NCBI GenBank assembly: GCA_022376925.1
Contig: JAIOJX010000004.1
Location: forward strand, 123,963,123 to 124,027,122
Length of the DNA: 64,000 nucleotides
Source of the DNA: Tragulus kanchil
Taxonomy: Eukaryota; Chordata; Mammalia; Artiodactyla; Tragulidae
Direction: 5' to 3'
Part shown: in pieces, positions 35,684-48,035 of the stretch
How the letters are laid out: each line of letters starts with the position of its first letter
How positions within the stretch are numbered: the first letter of the stretch is position 1
Notes under the pieces: model-generated
What the model was told of the DNA's origin: nothing
Database searches by the model: none
Seen by the model: the letters and a program-made list of their open reading frames with translations, nothing else
Translations under genes and position numbers: made by a program

Positions 35684-36239
35684 ACAATAACCATAAGTAG
35701 TTTATTCTAAATGTTAATATATGCTAGCATTATTACAATAAATGTAATTCAAGACAAAACTAGAGGTTCTCAAGAATGTCTTCCTTGAGAAATATGTGGT
35801 CTATATCTTATTTAATTTTGAGAATTTGAAAATCTTAAGATATAAGTAAGCAGTAAGTTTGACACAATCTTCAGTATTGGCAATATGACACAACTCTATG
35901 TTTGTTTTCCTAACAAAATTGTTCATAATTTCAAGATTTAGTTTAAAAACCACCAACTCTGATGTTTTTCTTGACCTCCATATCACCACAATTAACAATA
36001 GAGTTTAATCACTTCCTCAGCAAATGGCCTTCATTGTTTTGATCACACTTCACTGTCCGTTTATCACCTTCTGACATTCCTTCCCAGAAAGTGAGATCCA
36101 TTAGGACACCGTCTCTAATTTATTCATTGGTAAAATCACAATCCTTGTCTCAGTCCCTGGTACATGGACTTTAAATAAATGTCCAGCAAACAAATGATTT
36201 AATTAATTCATGGAAAGGCAGAAGCAATACCCTCATCAG

Positions 36240-36740
36240 TAATGAGACTCAAAACTATGTAGCAGTCAATCACTTGAAAAATATCAGTGCTACACAGAAA
36301 GTAATATGCAGAGACCAGCCTGGCTATGGCAGTCTAGAGAACAGTGAGGACAGCTCACTGAGGGAACTTAGAGCAGCGTATGAATCAGTCCACAAGCAAG
36401 CATTCCCCAAACTGTCATCTCAACCTCTCCGCTTGTGGGATGATTTTTTTTTTAGGCAAGTCAGAGAGAGTGCTATTGAAATAACCGGCCTAAGAATGTC
36501 ACTGAAGCTTTGAGTAAAGTGGCTGCTAAAAAGCTATCTGCTAAGGAACTGTACAAAGAGCAACAGAAAAGACATGGACCTCTTGAGGGGTTGTTTGTAA
36601 GTCGCAATACCATGTCTGAAATTTTATCAGCCAAAAATATAAGCCGAGATCTTATCCCAAATTTCCTTCTCACCTTTGGAATATGTCAATATAGAATGTT
36701 ATGCTTTGGTAACAAACACCAAATTCCAGCAGCCTAGACC
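36240..36740 (+). pseudogene. Coding-like decayed stretch, identity unknown
   Basis: From about 36240 one frame stays open for some 65 codons up to a run of nine or so T at 36443. The same frame then continues to about 36513, after which the coding-like signal shifts frame (36510-36737), reading 'ALSKVAAKKLSAKELYKEQQ' and 'GPLEGLFVSRNTMSEILSA'. Composition is charged and non-repetitive, more like a real protein than chance translation. The shift and a T-run insertion would make it a pseudogene or an old retrocopy. No poly-A tail or introns are evident. I do not recognise the parent gene, and a chance frame cannot be excluded. Its 5' half also occurs in copy A of duplication 12 (35101-35303). 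Confidence 0.35.
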
Positions 36741-37222
36741 AACAAAGGCGCTCCAATTCTAAGTTGACACGTGTCATTTCTGTACATGATACTCATTTTC
36801 CAAAACCAGTCAGTGGCCTCATCTAACCACAAGGTGGCAGGCAGCTCCATCCTGCCCTGTGCCCAGAAGCTGGAGAGGCAGCACAAACTACCACACCCTA
36901 AGATTAACTCCTCCAGAGCCAGGCTGTAACAGATCAATCAGCAGAATCTTGTCAGGGGGATTATCTTTCTTTCAACTAGGAAAAAACTAAAATATTTTTA
37001 ATCTGCTCTCATGTTAATTTATTAGCCTCATGCTTCCCTTTAAAGAGATGAACTATATACAAACATCTTGTGAGCTGAAAGAAAACAGACATGTAGACGA
37101 CATACTGCATGATAACATTTATATGTTCAAGAACAAGTAAACCTAACTGACGGTGATAGAATGCATAGATGCGGATACCTTGGGTTGCAATACTGGCTGA
37201 GAAGAATGCCTTCAAGGGGTTA
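36741..37222. other. Unique sequence, nothing recognised
   Basis: Moderate G+C to about 36960, then AT-rich. No gene or repeat family recognised. Confidence 0.5.
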
Positions 37223-37707
37223 AAAATTTTCTATCTCTGCATATACATGTATACATAAAAGTAATCTTAAGATTGAGCCATCAAATGTGTATTATATCTT
37301 AAAAAAATTATCATATGTATAATTTGTGCATTAATGAAAGCTGGGAAGAAATGAAAGATTTGTTGAAATCCATCTCTGATCTAGCACATTGCTTTTGTTT
37401 TTACATAAAAAAGAAAGAAAGTGCATCTGTAATTCAAGTAAGGAGACAATTCACTCAGAATTAATGAAAAAGTAAAAACTGGAACACTTAGGATGTTTTC
37501 CAAAATTCCATAAGCAGACTTTTTCTTAAGAGAACTTCAACTTTCCTTATCTTCAGTATTAAAGCTATACACAGCTGATACAATGAGTCAACTCTAAAGA
37601 TATGCTAATATAGTAGAAGGAGATGATTCCTGGAGCAGGCTAATGCTAAAAGCTAGCTTGGAAGAAACCCCTGTCAATAGACATGAAGTTTTAAACAAAA
37701 CTATTGA

Positions 37708-37922
37708 TTCCTGTGCTCAGCTGTATCCAACTCCTTGTGGTCACATAAACTGCAGCCCTCCAGGCTCCTCTGTCTATGGAATTCTCCAGGCAAGAGTACT
37801 GGAGTGGGTTGCTACGCTCTCCTCCATGGTATCTTCCCAACCCAGGAATTGAACCCAGGTCTCTTATGACTCCTGCTTTGTCAGACAGGTTCTTTACCAC
37901 TAGCATCACCTGGGAAGCTGCA
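37708..37922 (-). mobile_element. Bov-tA SINE
   Basis: 'gtgctcagctgtatccaac', 'caggctcctctgtctatgg', 'aattctccaggcaagagta', 'gaattgaacccaggtctc', 'ctttaccactagcatcacc' is the Bov-tA order in antisense. Frames on both strands across it are SINE-derived. Confidence 0.85.
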
Positions 37923-38807
37923 GAACTAAAAAGCACATGCTGGGGGAGACATAAAGCAATATGGTTCTGGTTTTTAACTAGTGAGTGGAAACTGTTTAAT
38001 AATTCTTTACTATTATAGAACCTTTTATACATCACTATTTAATAAAGTCCTTGAAAATCCAGAATTTCATCACCAGTTGTCTTTGCAATTATTTAAGAAA
38101 ATAACAATCATGTTTGGAGACTAAGTCCTCCTAGAGAAATTCCATTCATTGTATAATAATTTATGAAATATATGTTGTTATAAATTAAATGCATTGTGCA
38201 TATGCACAAGAGTTTAGTAATTTTGACACTCTAAATAAAACTAGCTGGTTTCTTTAGATCATTTAATATTTCATGATCCATCTCAATGGTTAAACTACTG
38301 ACTATAGTATGAATAATTTGTTAGAAAATTTTCTATCTCTGCATATACATGTATACATAAAAGTAATCTTAAGATTGAGCCATCAAATGTGTATTATATC
38401 TTAAAAATTATCATATGTATAATTTGTGCATTAATGAAAGCTGGGAAGAAATGAAAGATTTGTTGAAATCCATCTCTGATCTAGCACATTGCTTTTGTTT
38501 TTACATAAAAAAGAAAGAAAGTGCATCTGTAATTCAAGTAAGGAGACAATTCACTCAGAATTAATGAAAAAGTAAAAACTGGAACACTTAGGATGTTTTC
38601 CAAAATTCCATAAGCAGACTTTTTCTTAAGAGAACTTCAACTTTCCTTATCTTCAGTATTAAAGCTATACACAGCTGATACAATGAGTCAACTCTAAAGA
38701 TATGCTAATATAGTAGAAGGAGATGATTCCTGGAGCAGGCTAATGCTAAAAGCTAGCTTGGAAGAAACCCCTGTCAATAGACATGAAGTTTTAAACAAAA
38801 CTATTGA

Positions 38808-39022
38808 TTCCTGTGCTCAGCTGTATCCAACTCCTTGTGGTCACATAAACTGCAGCCCTCCAGGCTCCTCTGTCTATGGAATTCTCCAGGCAAGAGTACT
38901 GGAGTGGGTTGCTACGCTCTCCTCCATGGTATCTTCCCAACCCAGGAATTGAACCCAGGTCTCTTATGACTCCTGCTTTGTCAGACAGGTTCTTTACCAC
39001 TAGCATCACCTGGGAAGCTGCA
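38808..39022 (-). mobile_element. Bov-tA SINE, duplicated copy
   Basis: Copy of 37708-37922 with flanks; offset 1100. Confidence 0.85.
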
Positions 39023-39744
39023 GAACTAAAAAGCACATGCTGGGGGAGACATAAAGCAATATGGTTCTGGTTTTTAACTAGTGAGTGGAAACTGTTTAAT
39101 AATTCTTTACTATTATAGAACCTTTTATACATCACTATTTAATAAAGTCCTTGAAAATCCAGAATTTCATCACCAGTTGTCTTTGCAATTATTTAAGAAA
39201 ATAACAATCATGTTTGGAGACTAAGTCCTCCTAGAGAAATTCCATTCATTGTATAATAATTTATGAAATATATGTTGTTATAAATTAAATGCATTGTGCA
39301 TATGCACAAGAGTTTAGTAATTTTGACACTCTAAATAAAACTAGCTGGTTTCTTTAGATCATTTAATACTTTACAAAAAATGATCCATCTCAATGGTTCT
39401 CAAATTTGTTCAGATGGTAGAGAGTTCATGGAGATCTTTTCAGAGCACCATGATCTTTATATCACACTTTGAAATCTTGACATTTAACTCTCATAAACAA
39501 ATTAAAAATTACTTTCTTAACCCACCAAAAAGATACACGCACACACAATATGAAACAACAACCATTAGTATATAAGCTTTGACAAGAAAATGAATTATCA
39601 AATCAAATATGATTATTTACATGTTTCCCTATATTCATTTTCTACTTTTAACTCAATAATAAAAATTCATAAATGATAAATTATGTTTATATATTATATA
39701 CTATAATAATTAGATAAGAAATTTATATATTATATAGTATAGTA

Positions 39745-39963
39745 GGGCTCCCAGGTGGCTTCTAGAGGTAAAGAATCCATCTGCCAATGCTGGAGATGAA
39801 AAAGAAGTGGGTTCAGTCCCTAGGTTAGGAAGATTCTCTGGAGGAGGGCACAGCAATCCACTCCAGTATTCTTCCTGGAGAATCCCGTGGACAGAGGACT
39901 GTGGCAGGCTATAGTCCACAGGGTTAAAAAGAGTCAGACATGACTGAATCAACTTAGCACACT
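39745..39963 (+). mobile_element. Bov-tA SINE
   Basis: Head 'gggctcccaggtggcttc', then 'aaagaatccatctgccaatg', 'gattctctggaggaggg', 'aatcccgtggacagagg', 'gagtcagacatgactg'. A short flank 'tatagta' is found on both sides and may be the target-site duplication. Copied at 40865-41083. Confidence 0.85.
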
Positions 39964-40864
39964 TATAGTACAATAAATAATACTAAGCTAGGTAACTCAA
40001 TATCAAAGGTCACTAATAGACAAAAAACAGCTGTCATTTAAACTATTAATAAAATTTTAGGAGGGGAAAAATAGAAAAAGTCTATTGATTATGGCATATT
40101 TTCTAAAAAGTGAGAAAACTGATATTATTCTCCCTTAGCCTCAGAACATTTTGTTTCAAATTAGAGAATGCCAGGTTTCAAGAGTACATAGCTTGCTTGA
40201 TTTCTGTGTCAATGATAAGAAGTGGAAATCCTTTTTAGTTTTACTAGAATTTTTTTGATACATCCTAAATAAGTCCAAACCGAATTTCATCACCAGTTGT
40301 CTTTGCAATTATTTAAGAAAATAACAATCATGTTTGGAGACTAAGTCCTCCTAGAGAAATTCCATTCATTGTATAATAATTTATGAAATATATGTTGTTA
40401 TAAATTAAATGCATTGTGCATATGCACAAGAGTTTAGTAATTTTGACACTCTAAATAAAACTAGCTGGTTTCTTTAGATCATTTAATACTTTACAAAAAA
40501 TGATCCATCTCAATGGTTCTCAAATTTGTTCAGATGGTAGAGAGTTCATGGAGATCTTTTCAGAGCACCATGATCTTTATATCACACTTTGAAATCTTGA
40601 CATTTAACTCTCATAAACAAATTAAAAATTACTTTCTTAACCCACCAAAAAGATACACGCACACACAATATGAAACAACAACCATTAGTATATAAGCTTT
40701 GACAAGAAAATGAATTATCAAATCAAATATGATTATTTACATGTTTCCCTATATTCATTTTCTACTTTTAACTCAATAATAAAAATTCATAAATGATAAA
40801 TTATGTTTATATATTATATACTATAATAATTAGATAAGAAATTTATATATTATATAGTATAGTA

Positions 40865-41083
40865 GGGCTCCCAGGTGGCTTCTAGAGGTAAAGAATCCAT
40901 CTGCCAATGCTGGAGATGAAAAAGAAGTGGGTTCAGTCCCTAGGTTAGGAAGATTCTCTGGAGGAGGGCACAGCAATCCACTCCAGTATTCTTCCTGGAG
41001 AATCCCGTGGACAGAGGACTGTGGCAGGCTATAGTCCACAGGGTTAAAAAGAGTCAGACATGACTGAATCAACTTAGCACACT
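40865..41083 (+). mobile_element. Bov-tA SINE, duplicated copy
   Basis: Copy of 39745-39963; offset 1120. Confidence 0.85.
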
Positions 41084-41429
41084 TATAGTACAATAAATAA
41101 TACTAAGCTAGGTAACTCAATATCAAAGGTCACTAATAGACAAAAAACAGCTGTCATTTAAACTATTAATAAAATTTTAGGAGGGGAAAAATAGAAAAAG
41201 TCTATTGATTATGGCATATTTTCTAAAAAGTGAGAAAACTGATATTATTCTCCCTTAGCCTCAGAACATTTTGTTTCAAATTAGAGAATGCCAGGTTTCA
41301 AGAGTACATAGCTTGCTTGATTTCTGTGTCAATGATAAGAAGTGGAAATCCTTTTTAGTTTTATTAGGATTTGATTTTATTTCATCTCCTTTATTGCAAG
41401 GGAAGCAGGGGAGAATTAGAAAGTGTGTA

Positions 41430-43793
41430 TATACAAGAATTATATCAAGAAATATCACAGGACATTGACCTCCAACTTTTTTTCCCTTTTGTACTACCAC
41501 AAAGAATTTTGGCAAACTGTGTAGCTATTTGCACATTTTTAACTTAAAAACTATATAATTTGTTTTTCATTATAAGCTTAAATAACTGCAAGCAATATAA
41601 TTTCTGGTATATTTAAATATTTAAATGTAAATGAAACTGTTAAAATCTTTCTTCTAAAAGTGTCCAAATGGAATAAACATCATTGTCCATTTTAATTAAA
41701 TATTTGATTAGCTCTTCTTTAAAATCCAGAAATTTTACATCACTTCCTTTCATGCTTGAAGCTGTGTTTCTATTGCACTTCCCCATTGAATTTTCCCTAA
41801 CCTGATCATTTTTATATTTAAAATTCTTTTGTTAATCTATTTTGTTTTAGAGGCAAAAAAAATCTATATATAAATTAAAATTCTGTTTTTAAATTTTACT
41901 AAAACCACAGAGTTCTGTTGGAATATTTCTTCTTCATTTATTTAAATCATCAGTAATCAATTAATCAATATGAAATACATATTTATAATTACTAGATACA
42001 GAAAAGTAAAACTTTACTGGAAATATAAGCTAGTGGGTCTGTTTGTTTTTGTCAACTGGTTCACTATGGATAAATATTACTTATTTCTAGGATGAAATAG
42101 GCTTTAATAGACCTCCCATGCCTATTGCACACTTTTGATAGATACAGCTGATTAGGAATTGTATAAATAGAAGTGGAAGGAATTTTGTTTGCCAGTGTCA
42201 CTCATTCTTTGAACTCCTTCCCAGTTATATGCTAAAAATCACATACTGATTGATTAGTAAACCATCACACTCATCTATCATCAGAAGTTATTTTCAATGA
42301 TCTTTTGTCTGACACTCAATGTATGCTCTTCAGTATTGCTGAGAAAGAAGAACTGGCCTGAATTTCAAAATTATTTGTTACTCAATCAAGAGATCAATGT
42401 ACTATTTCACCTTTTGGAAGATATACTCAAATGGACTCACCTGACTAAAATGAATATTAATAATATCTTTATTCTTTTACCTAGAAGCAACATATTCAAA
42501 CTGATGTACTCAAATAGAGTTGGAAAAAATTCAAAATATTGCTATCTTTGATGTATCTTAGCCAATATAACTTTCTTTTAGTCATTTATTTTTATTTTGT
42601 CATGAGTTTTTATACAAGAATTATATCAAGAAATATCACAGGACATTGACCTCCAACTTTTTTTCCCTTTTGTACTACCACAAAGAATTTTGGCAAACTG
42701 TGTAGCTATTTGCACATTTTTAACTTAAAAACTATATAATTTGTTTTTCATTATAAGCTTAAATAACTGCAAGCAATATAATTTCTGGTATATTTAAATA
42801 TTTAAATGTAAATGAAACTGTTAAAATCTTTCTTCTAAAAGTGTCCAAATGGAATAAACATCATTGTCCATTTTAATTAAATATTTGATTAGCTCTTCTT
42901 TAAAATCCAGAAATTTTACATCACTTCCTTTCATGCTTGAAGCTGTGTTTCTATTGCACTTCCCCATTGAATTTTCCCTAACCTGATCATTTTTATATTT
43001 AAAATTCTTTTGTTAATCTATTTTGTTTTAGAGGCAAAAAAAATCTATATATAAATTAAAATTCTGTTTTTAAATTTTACTAAAACCACAGAGTTCTGTT
43101 GGAATATTTCTTCTTCATTTATTTAAATCATCAGTAATCAATTAATCAATATGAAATACATATTTATAATTACTAGATACAGAAAAGTAAAACTTTACTG
43201 GAAATATAAGCTAGTGGGTCTGTTTGTTTTTGTCAACTGGTTCACTATGGATAAATATTACTTATTTCTAGGATGAAATAGGCTTTAATAGACCTCCCAT
43301 GCCTATTGCACACTTTTGATAGATACAGCTGATTAGGAATTGTATAAATAGAAGTGGAAGGAATTTTGTTTGCCAGTGTCACTCATTCTTTGAACTCCTT
43401 CCCAGTTATATGCTAAAAATCACATACTGATTGATTAGTAAACCATCACACTCATCTATCATCAGAAGTTATTTTCAATGATCTTTTGTCTGACACTCAA
43501 TGTATGCTCTTCAGTATTGCTGAGAAAGAAGAACTGGCCTGAATTTCAAAATTATTTGTTACTCAATCAAGAGATCAATGTACTATTTCACCTTTTGGAA
43601 GATATACTCAAATGGACTCACCTGACTAAAATGAATATTAATAATATCTTTATTCTTTTACCTAGAAGCAACATATTCAAACTGATGTACTCAAATAGAG
43701 TTGGAAAAAATTCAAAATATTGCTATCTTTGATGTATCTTAGCCAATATAACTTTCTTTTAGTCATTTATTTTTATTTTGTCATGAGTTTTAC
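41430..43793. repeat. Tandem duplication 15 (unit 1181 bp)
   Basis: Copy A is 41430-42610 and copy B 42611-43793. The seam is clean: 'gtcatgagttt' is joined to 'ttatacaagaattat'. The copies appear identical by eye over nearly all their length. Contents are AT-rich DNA with no recognised gene or repeat; an 84-aa frame (42297-42551 and 43478-43732) lacks domains. Confidence 0.95.
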
Positions 43794-44039
43794 GTATATT
43801 TTTGTCAAAATGTTGGCACTATAAATTTAACTTCTTTAGACTGTGAAGAAATGTCTGCCATATAACCTACCTAGCATTCATCATACTACCTCTTTCCTTG
43901 ACTGTTCAAAGTTCTTATAATTTAGGTTTCCTATCATAAATGAAAACAAGCATACAGTATGGGAGGCAAAAATGTATTGAATTATGTTATATGCAGGCAT
44001 TATATTAACAAATATAAACTATACCTTAAATCTTGTCTC

Positions 44040-44450
44040 ATTTACCTCCTCCTAGTTCACTGTCTTCCAGCATGAAAGACCACTTCACTGTTACTTGAAT
44101 ACGTGAAGCAGACACCACCACCACCACCCCACCCCCTACTTCCAGCATCCCTGTTCTGGAATGTTCCCTTGCCATTAAGATACTTACTCAAATATCTTAT
44201 CTATTATGGTACCTTACCACCCACTGTCTCCTTACTTTGCTTTATTTCTTTGAATTTATGTCCACTTGAAATATTATGTATTTATTTGCTTATAGCTTGA
44301 TTCCACCCTCAGCAGCATTTAAGATTCCTGAGAAAAAACACTTTTATAATTCCCTAATGTGTTCTGAGCACCTCGACCAGTGATTGAGACATAGCAGGAT
44401 CTCAATGGATATCAAATGCTTAAGTAAAAAAATGAATAGGAGTCTCTCTG
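44040..44450 (+). mobile_element. LINE-2 3' segment
   Basis: 'cactgtctccttactttgct', 'agcagcatttaagattcctg' and 'gagacatagcaggatctcaa' followed by a terminal 'atgcttaagtaaaaaaatga' follow L2 order. Copied at about 45141-45548. Confidence 0.6.
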
Positions 44451-45140
44451 ATCTCAGGTAACAGTAATATATTAAAAGAAAACAAGGCAAAGTACAATAC
44501 AAAAAAGAAGCAGTCTATTTTGCCATATATGGACACTTTGTAAATGGCTACTCAATAGTGACTCATTTCCCCAAAACAAAGGAATCTTTAACCCTAAAAC
44601 CCAGTGGGATCCAGCAATCCCACTCTTGGAAAGAGATCTAAAATGTACAAAATTATTTGTTACTCAATCAAGAGATCAATGTACTATTTCACCTTTTGGA
44701 AGATATACTCAAATGGACTCACCTGACTAAAATGAATATTAATAATATCTTTATTCTTTTACCTAGAAGCAACATATTCAAACTGATGTACTCAAATAGA
44801 GTTGGAAAAAATTCAAAATATTGCTATCTTTGATGTATCTTAGCCAATATAACTTTCTTTTAGTCATTTATTTTTATTTTGTCATGAGTTTTACGTATAT
44901 TTTTGTCAAAATGTTGGCACTATAAATTTAACTTCTTTAGACTGTGAAGAAATGTCTGCCATATAACCTACCTAGCATTCATCATACTACCTCTTTCCTT
45001 GACTGTTCAAAGTTCTTATAATTTAGGTTTCCTATCATAAATGAAAACAAGCATACAGTATGGGAGGCAAAAATGTATTGAATTATGTTATATGCAGGCA
45101 TTATATTAACAAATATAAACTATACCTTAAATCTTGTCTC

Positions 45141-45548
45141 ATTTACCTCCTCCTAGTTCACTGTCTTCCAGCATGAAAGACCACTTCACTGTTACTTGAA
45201 TACGTGAAGCAGACACCACCACCACCCCACCCCCTACTTCCAGCATCCCTGTTCTGGAATGTTCCCTTGCCATTAAGATACTTACTCAAATATCTTATCT
45301 ATTATGGTACCTTACCACCCACTGTCTCCTTACTTTGCTTTATTTCTTTGAATTTATGTCCACTTGAAATATTATGTATTTATTTGCTTATAGCTTGATT
45401 CCACCCTCAGCAGCATTTAAGATTCCTGAGAAAAAACACTTTTATAATTCCCTAATGTGTTCTGAGCACCTCGACCAGTGATTGAGACATAGCAGGATCT
45501 CAATGGATATCAAATGCTTAAGTAAAAAAATGAATAGGAGTCTCTCTG
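45141..45548 (+). mobile_element. LINE-2 3' segment, duplicated copy
   Basis: Copy of 44040-44450 made by duplication 16. Confidence 0.6.
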
Positions 45549-46193
45549 ATCTCAGGTAACAGTAATATATTAAAAGAAAACAAGGCAAAGTACAATACAA
45601 AAAAGAAGCAGTCTATTTTGCCATATATGGACACTTTGTAAATGGCTACTCAATAGTGACTCATTTCCCCAAAACAAAGGAATCTTTAACCCTAAAACCC
45701 AGTGGGATCCAGCAATCCCACTCTTGGACATATATCTGAAGAAAACCATGGTTCAAAAGGATATATGCACCCCAATATTCATTGCAGCATTATTTACAAT
45801 ACTCAAGACAAGGAAGTAACCTAAATGTTCACTGACAGATGAACGAACAAAGAAGATATGGTATAGGTACACAATGGAATATTACTCAGCCATTAAAAAA
45901 ATGACATGATGTCATTTGAAGTAACATGAATGGACTCCTGGAAATTATCATACTCAGTGAAGTAAGTGAGACAGAGAAAGCTACATGTCTTTAAAAAAAA
46001 ATGATACAGGTGAACTTATTTACAAAACAGAAACAGACAGATTTAGAGAACAAATTCATGGTTGCCAGGCTGAAGGGAGGGGATAGATTGGGAGTGTCAT
46101 ATACACAGTGCTATATTTAAAATAGCTAACCAATAAGGACCTGCTCTTTAGTGCAGGGAACTCTGTTCAATATTCTGTAAAAAACTAAATGTG

Positions 46194-46217
46194 AAAAGAA
46201 AGAAAGAAAGAAAGGAA
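46194..46217. repeat. (AAAG)n microsatellite in L1 3'-UTR
   Basis: Four to five tandem AAAG units within an A-rich part of the L1 3'-UTR. Confidence 0.7.
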
Positions 46218-46335
46218 TAAAAAAAATGAAAAGCAAAAAGAAAAATTAAAAAAACAGTAAATGTGAAAAGAATTTCAAAAAGAATAGATGTAAGCATACA
46301 TAAAACTGAAATACTGAATTACTGTGCTGTACACC

Positions 46336-46540
46336 TGAAACTAACACAACATTTTTTTTTTTGTTCTACCTGTTTATTGCTACCAACCCATTTCCCTCCA
46401 CCACCCCCCCCCACACATGCAAGCTCAGTCGTGTAATCCCATGGACTGCAGCCCACCCAGCTCCTCTATCCGTGAGATTTGCCAGGCAAGATTACTGGAG
46501 TGGGCTGCCATTTCCTTCTCCATGAAACTAACACAACATT
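46336..46540 (-). mobile_element. Bov-A/Bov-tA SINE inserted in the L1, with 18-bp target-site duplication
   Basis: Insert 46354-46522 starts with a T run and contains 'catggactgcagcccaccc', 'agctcctctatccgtgag' and 'gattactggagtgggctgcc'. Flanks 46336-46353 and 46523-46540 are the identical 18-mer beginning 'tgaaactaacac'. It is only ~170 bases and lacks the tRNA end. The SINE is younger than the L1. Confidence 0.93.
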
Positions 46541-46610
46541 GTTAATCAACTATACTCCAATATAAAATAAAACTTTAAAAGAAATAAAAATACAAATAAA
46601 TAAATGAAAA

Positions 46611-47320
46611 CAATCTATTACAGCAGAATAAAATGAGTATACTTAACTGTTCCAGAAATTCACCATATTTTTCTTATTTTCTTATTTCATAATAGTGGAA
46701 ACTTCAGCAAGGAAATCGTTCCTCCAAATATACTGGCTGTCAACACTTACCTTATTCACACTTAAATCTTGAGAAAATGTACGATAAACTGCTTCATCTA
46801 AGGCACTGGTAATTAATAACTGAACAAGAACACACTAAAATATATTTGAAAGCTAAAAATAAAAAAAGAAAAGAATCTGGGTGATTGATTTATGACGAAA
46901 CTGGAAAATATCTAATGACTTTCTAGAAAGAATTTCTAACCTAAAGGAAAGAAGGGCTATATTCTGCTGGTGAACATTAGGGCCTCAGAAACTGAATTCT
47001 GAGAAGGAAATCATTTTTCAGAACATACTTCAAATTACCTTCATAAAAGAATGAGTGTCCACAGATGAACCTAAGGGAAATTGCATATATTTCAGATGAC
47101 AGAGTATCTGAGATTTGGGGCAAGTCTGATGCGGAACTTGCTAATTTCTGCCTCTTATCCATCCTACCTCTTTGGGTATTCCCGTTTACATGTAATATCC
47201 TAAGAGGTGTCATGTAATGCTTTGCCTCCTGGCCTTTTTTTGCTTGTTTGTTTTCAGTCTTGTGCTATATGGTCCATATATTATTTGATGTCTTTTAGTT
47301 CCAGTAACTTGGAAGGTAGA
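46611..47320. other. AT-rich intergenic DNA
   Basis: No gene or confident repeat family; a 78-aa minus-strand frame (46977-47213) has no domain features. Confidence 0.5.
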
Positions 47321-47564
47321 TATGCTGTTTTACTTGTAAACCTTACAATCAAACCAATAGACTCTAATTATCAATATTGAGACTTAAACAGCCTTTGCTT
47401 GTTCTTTCAATGATAGACAAAATAATTAGCATAACAATGTCTTCCTTAACACTCTTTTCCTCTCTTTGGTGTTATTTTGTTTTTTATAATTTGGAGTCAT
47501 CGTATTATAATCTGACATTATTTTTAAGCATTATCATCATTTGAAAAAGACTTTGGCAAAGTCA

Positions 47565-48035
47565 TGTACACCCTGCAATGTCTGAAATGGATAACCAACA
47601 AAAATCTATTGTACGGTTCGATCCCTAGCCTGGGAAGATCCCATGTGCCGCGGAGCGGCTGAACCGATGTGTCCAATTACCAAGCCGGAGCTCTGCAGCG
47701 CATGCGCCCAGAGCCTGTGCTCTGTGACAACAGAGGCCACTGCAATGGGAGGCTCACACGGGCCAAAGAACAAAGATGGATGAAAATAGATAAATGAAAG
47801 ACCAATAGAAGTGGCCTGCGCACTCCCCTCCCTCCCCAACCCGCCCCATCCTCCCCCTTACCAAAAAATCTACTTTATAGTACTTGGAACTCTGTCCAAT
47901 GTTATGTACTAGTCTGGATGGGAGCAGGGGTTTGGGAGAAAATGGATACATGCATATGTATGGCCGAACCTTTTCACTGTTCACCTGAAACTATCACAAA
48001 ATTGTTGATTGGCTATACCCCAATACAAAACATTT
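47565..48035 (+). mobile_element. LINE-1 3'-UTR split by a CHR SINE
   Basis: L1 text 'aaatggataaccaacaaaaa' (47585) is interrupted at about 47613 and resumes at 47865 with 'tttatagtacttggaactc', 'cacctgaaactatcacaaaa' and 'ttggctataccccaatac'. Copied at about 48769-49230. Confidence 0.7.
47599..47878 (+). mobile_element. CHR-type SINE lacking its tRNA head
   Basis: The body begins at 47615 exactly at the B-box-like 'ggttcgatccc' and continues with the same CpG-rich variant body ('gcgcatgcgc' retained) to about 47863. Flanks 47599-47612 and 47865-47878 ('aaaaatctattgta' and 'aaaaatctacttta') form an imperfect target-site duplication, so the missing head probably reflects 5' truncation at insertion. 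Confidence 0.8.

Larger units (their letters stand above)
34181..36458. repeat. Tandem duplication 12 (unit 1139 bp)
   Basis: Copy A is 34181-35313 and copy B 35320-36458. The last 70 bases of copy A are altered relative to copy B: 'gaataaacaaacattcccc' stands where copy B has 'gaatcagtccacaagcaagc', one G is lost at 'actgaggaac', and the T run is shorter. A seam filler 'aagtcaaagtga' follows. The unit contains a CHR SINE, an L2 3' end and part of the coding-like stretch at 36240. Confidence 0.95.
37223..39385. repeat. Tandem duplication 13 (unit ~1100 bp)
   Basis: Copy A is 37223-38275 and copy B 38325-39385. The seam 38276-38324 is a corrupted version of sequence seen cleanly after 39366: it keeps 'tgatccatctcaatggtt' but loses 'actttacaaaa', then degenerates ('tactgactatagtatg'). 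The copies differ in an A run (37303, 7 A; 38404, 5 A). A Bov-tA SINE is in both. Confidence 0.95.
39162..41363. repeat. Tandem duplication 14 (unit 1120 bp)
   Basis: Copy A is 39162-40240 and copy B 40282-41363. The seam 40241-40281 is degraded on both sides: it begins as a poor version of 41361-41395 ('ttactagaatttttttgat') and ends as a poor version of 39141-39161 ('aataagtccaaacc'). The stretch 39162-39372 is present three times (also at 38062 and 40282). Confidence 0.95.
43547..45728. repeat. Tandem duplication 16 (unit 1101 bp)
   Basis: Copy A is 43547-44630 and copy B 44648-45728. Copy A breaks off inside an L1 ('cactcttgga'), then 17 filler bases lead into the restart at 'caaaattatttg'. 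A (CCA)n run has one unit fewer in copy B (44113 versus 45214). The first ~240 bases occur a third time from 42366. Confidence 0.95.
45705..46610 (+). mobile_element. LINE-1 3' end interrupted by a Bov-A SINE
   Basis: Order: 'ccagcaatcccactcttgga', 'ttcattgcagcattattt', 'aatggaatattactcagcc', 'gaagtaagtgagacagag' (end of ORF2), then 3'-UTR 'gctgtacacctgaaactaac' and, after the SINE, 'gttaatcaactatactccaa' and an A-rich tail. ORF2 has stops and indels. A short piece of its start is also in copy A of duplication 16 (44600-44630). Confidence 0.85.

Noticed and set aside
36440..36460. 3' splice acceptor (T run followed by AG) marking an exon at 36458
   Set aside because: The coding-like frame is already open upstream of the T run and the run length differs between copies, so it looks like a homopolymer indel, not an intron boundary.
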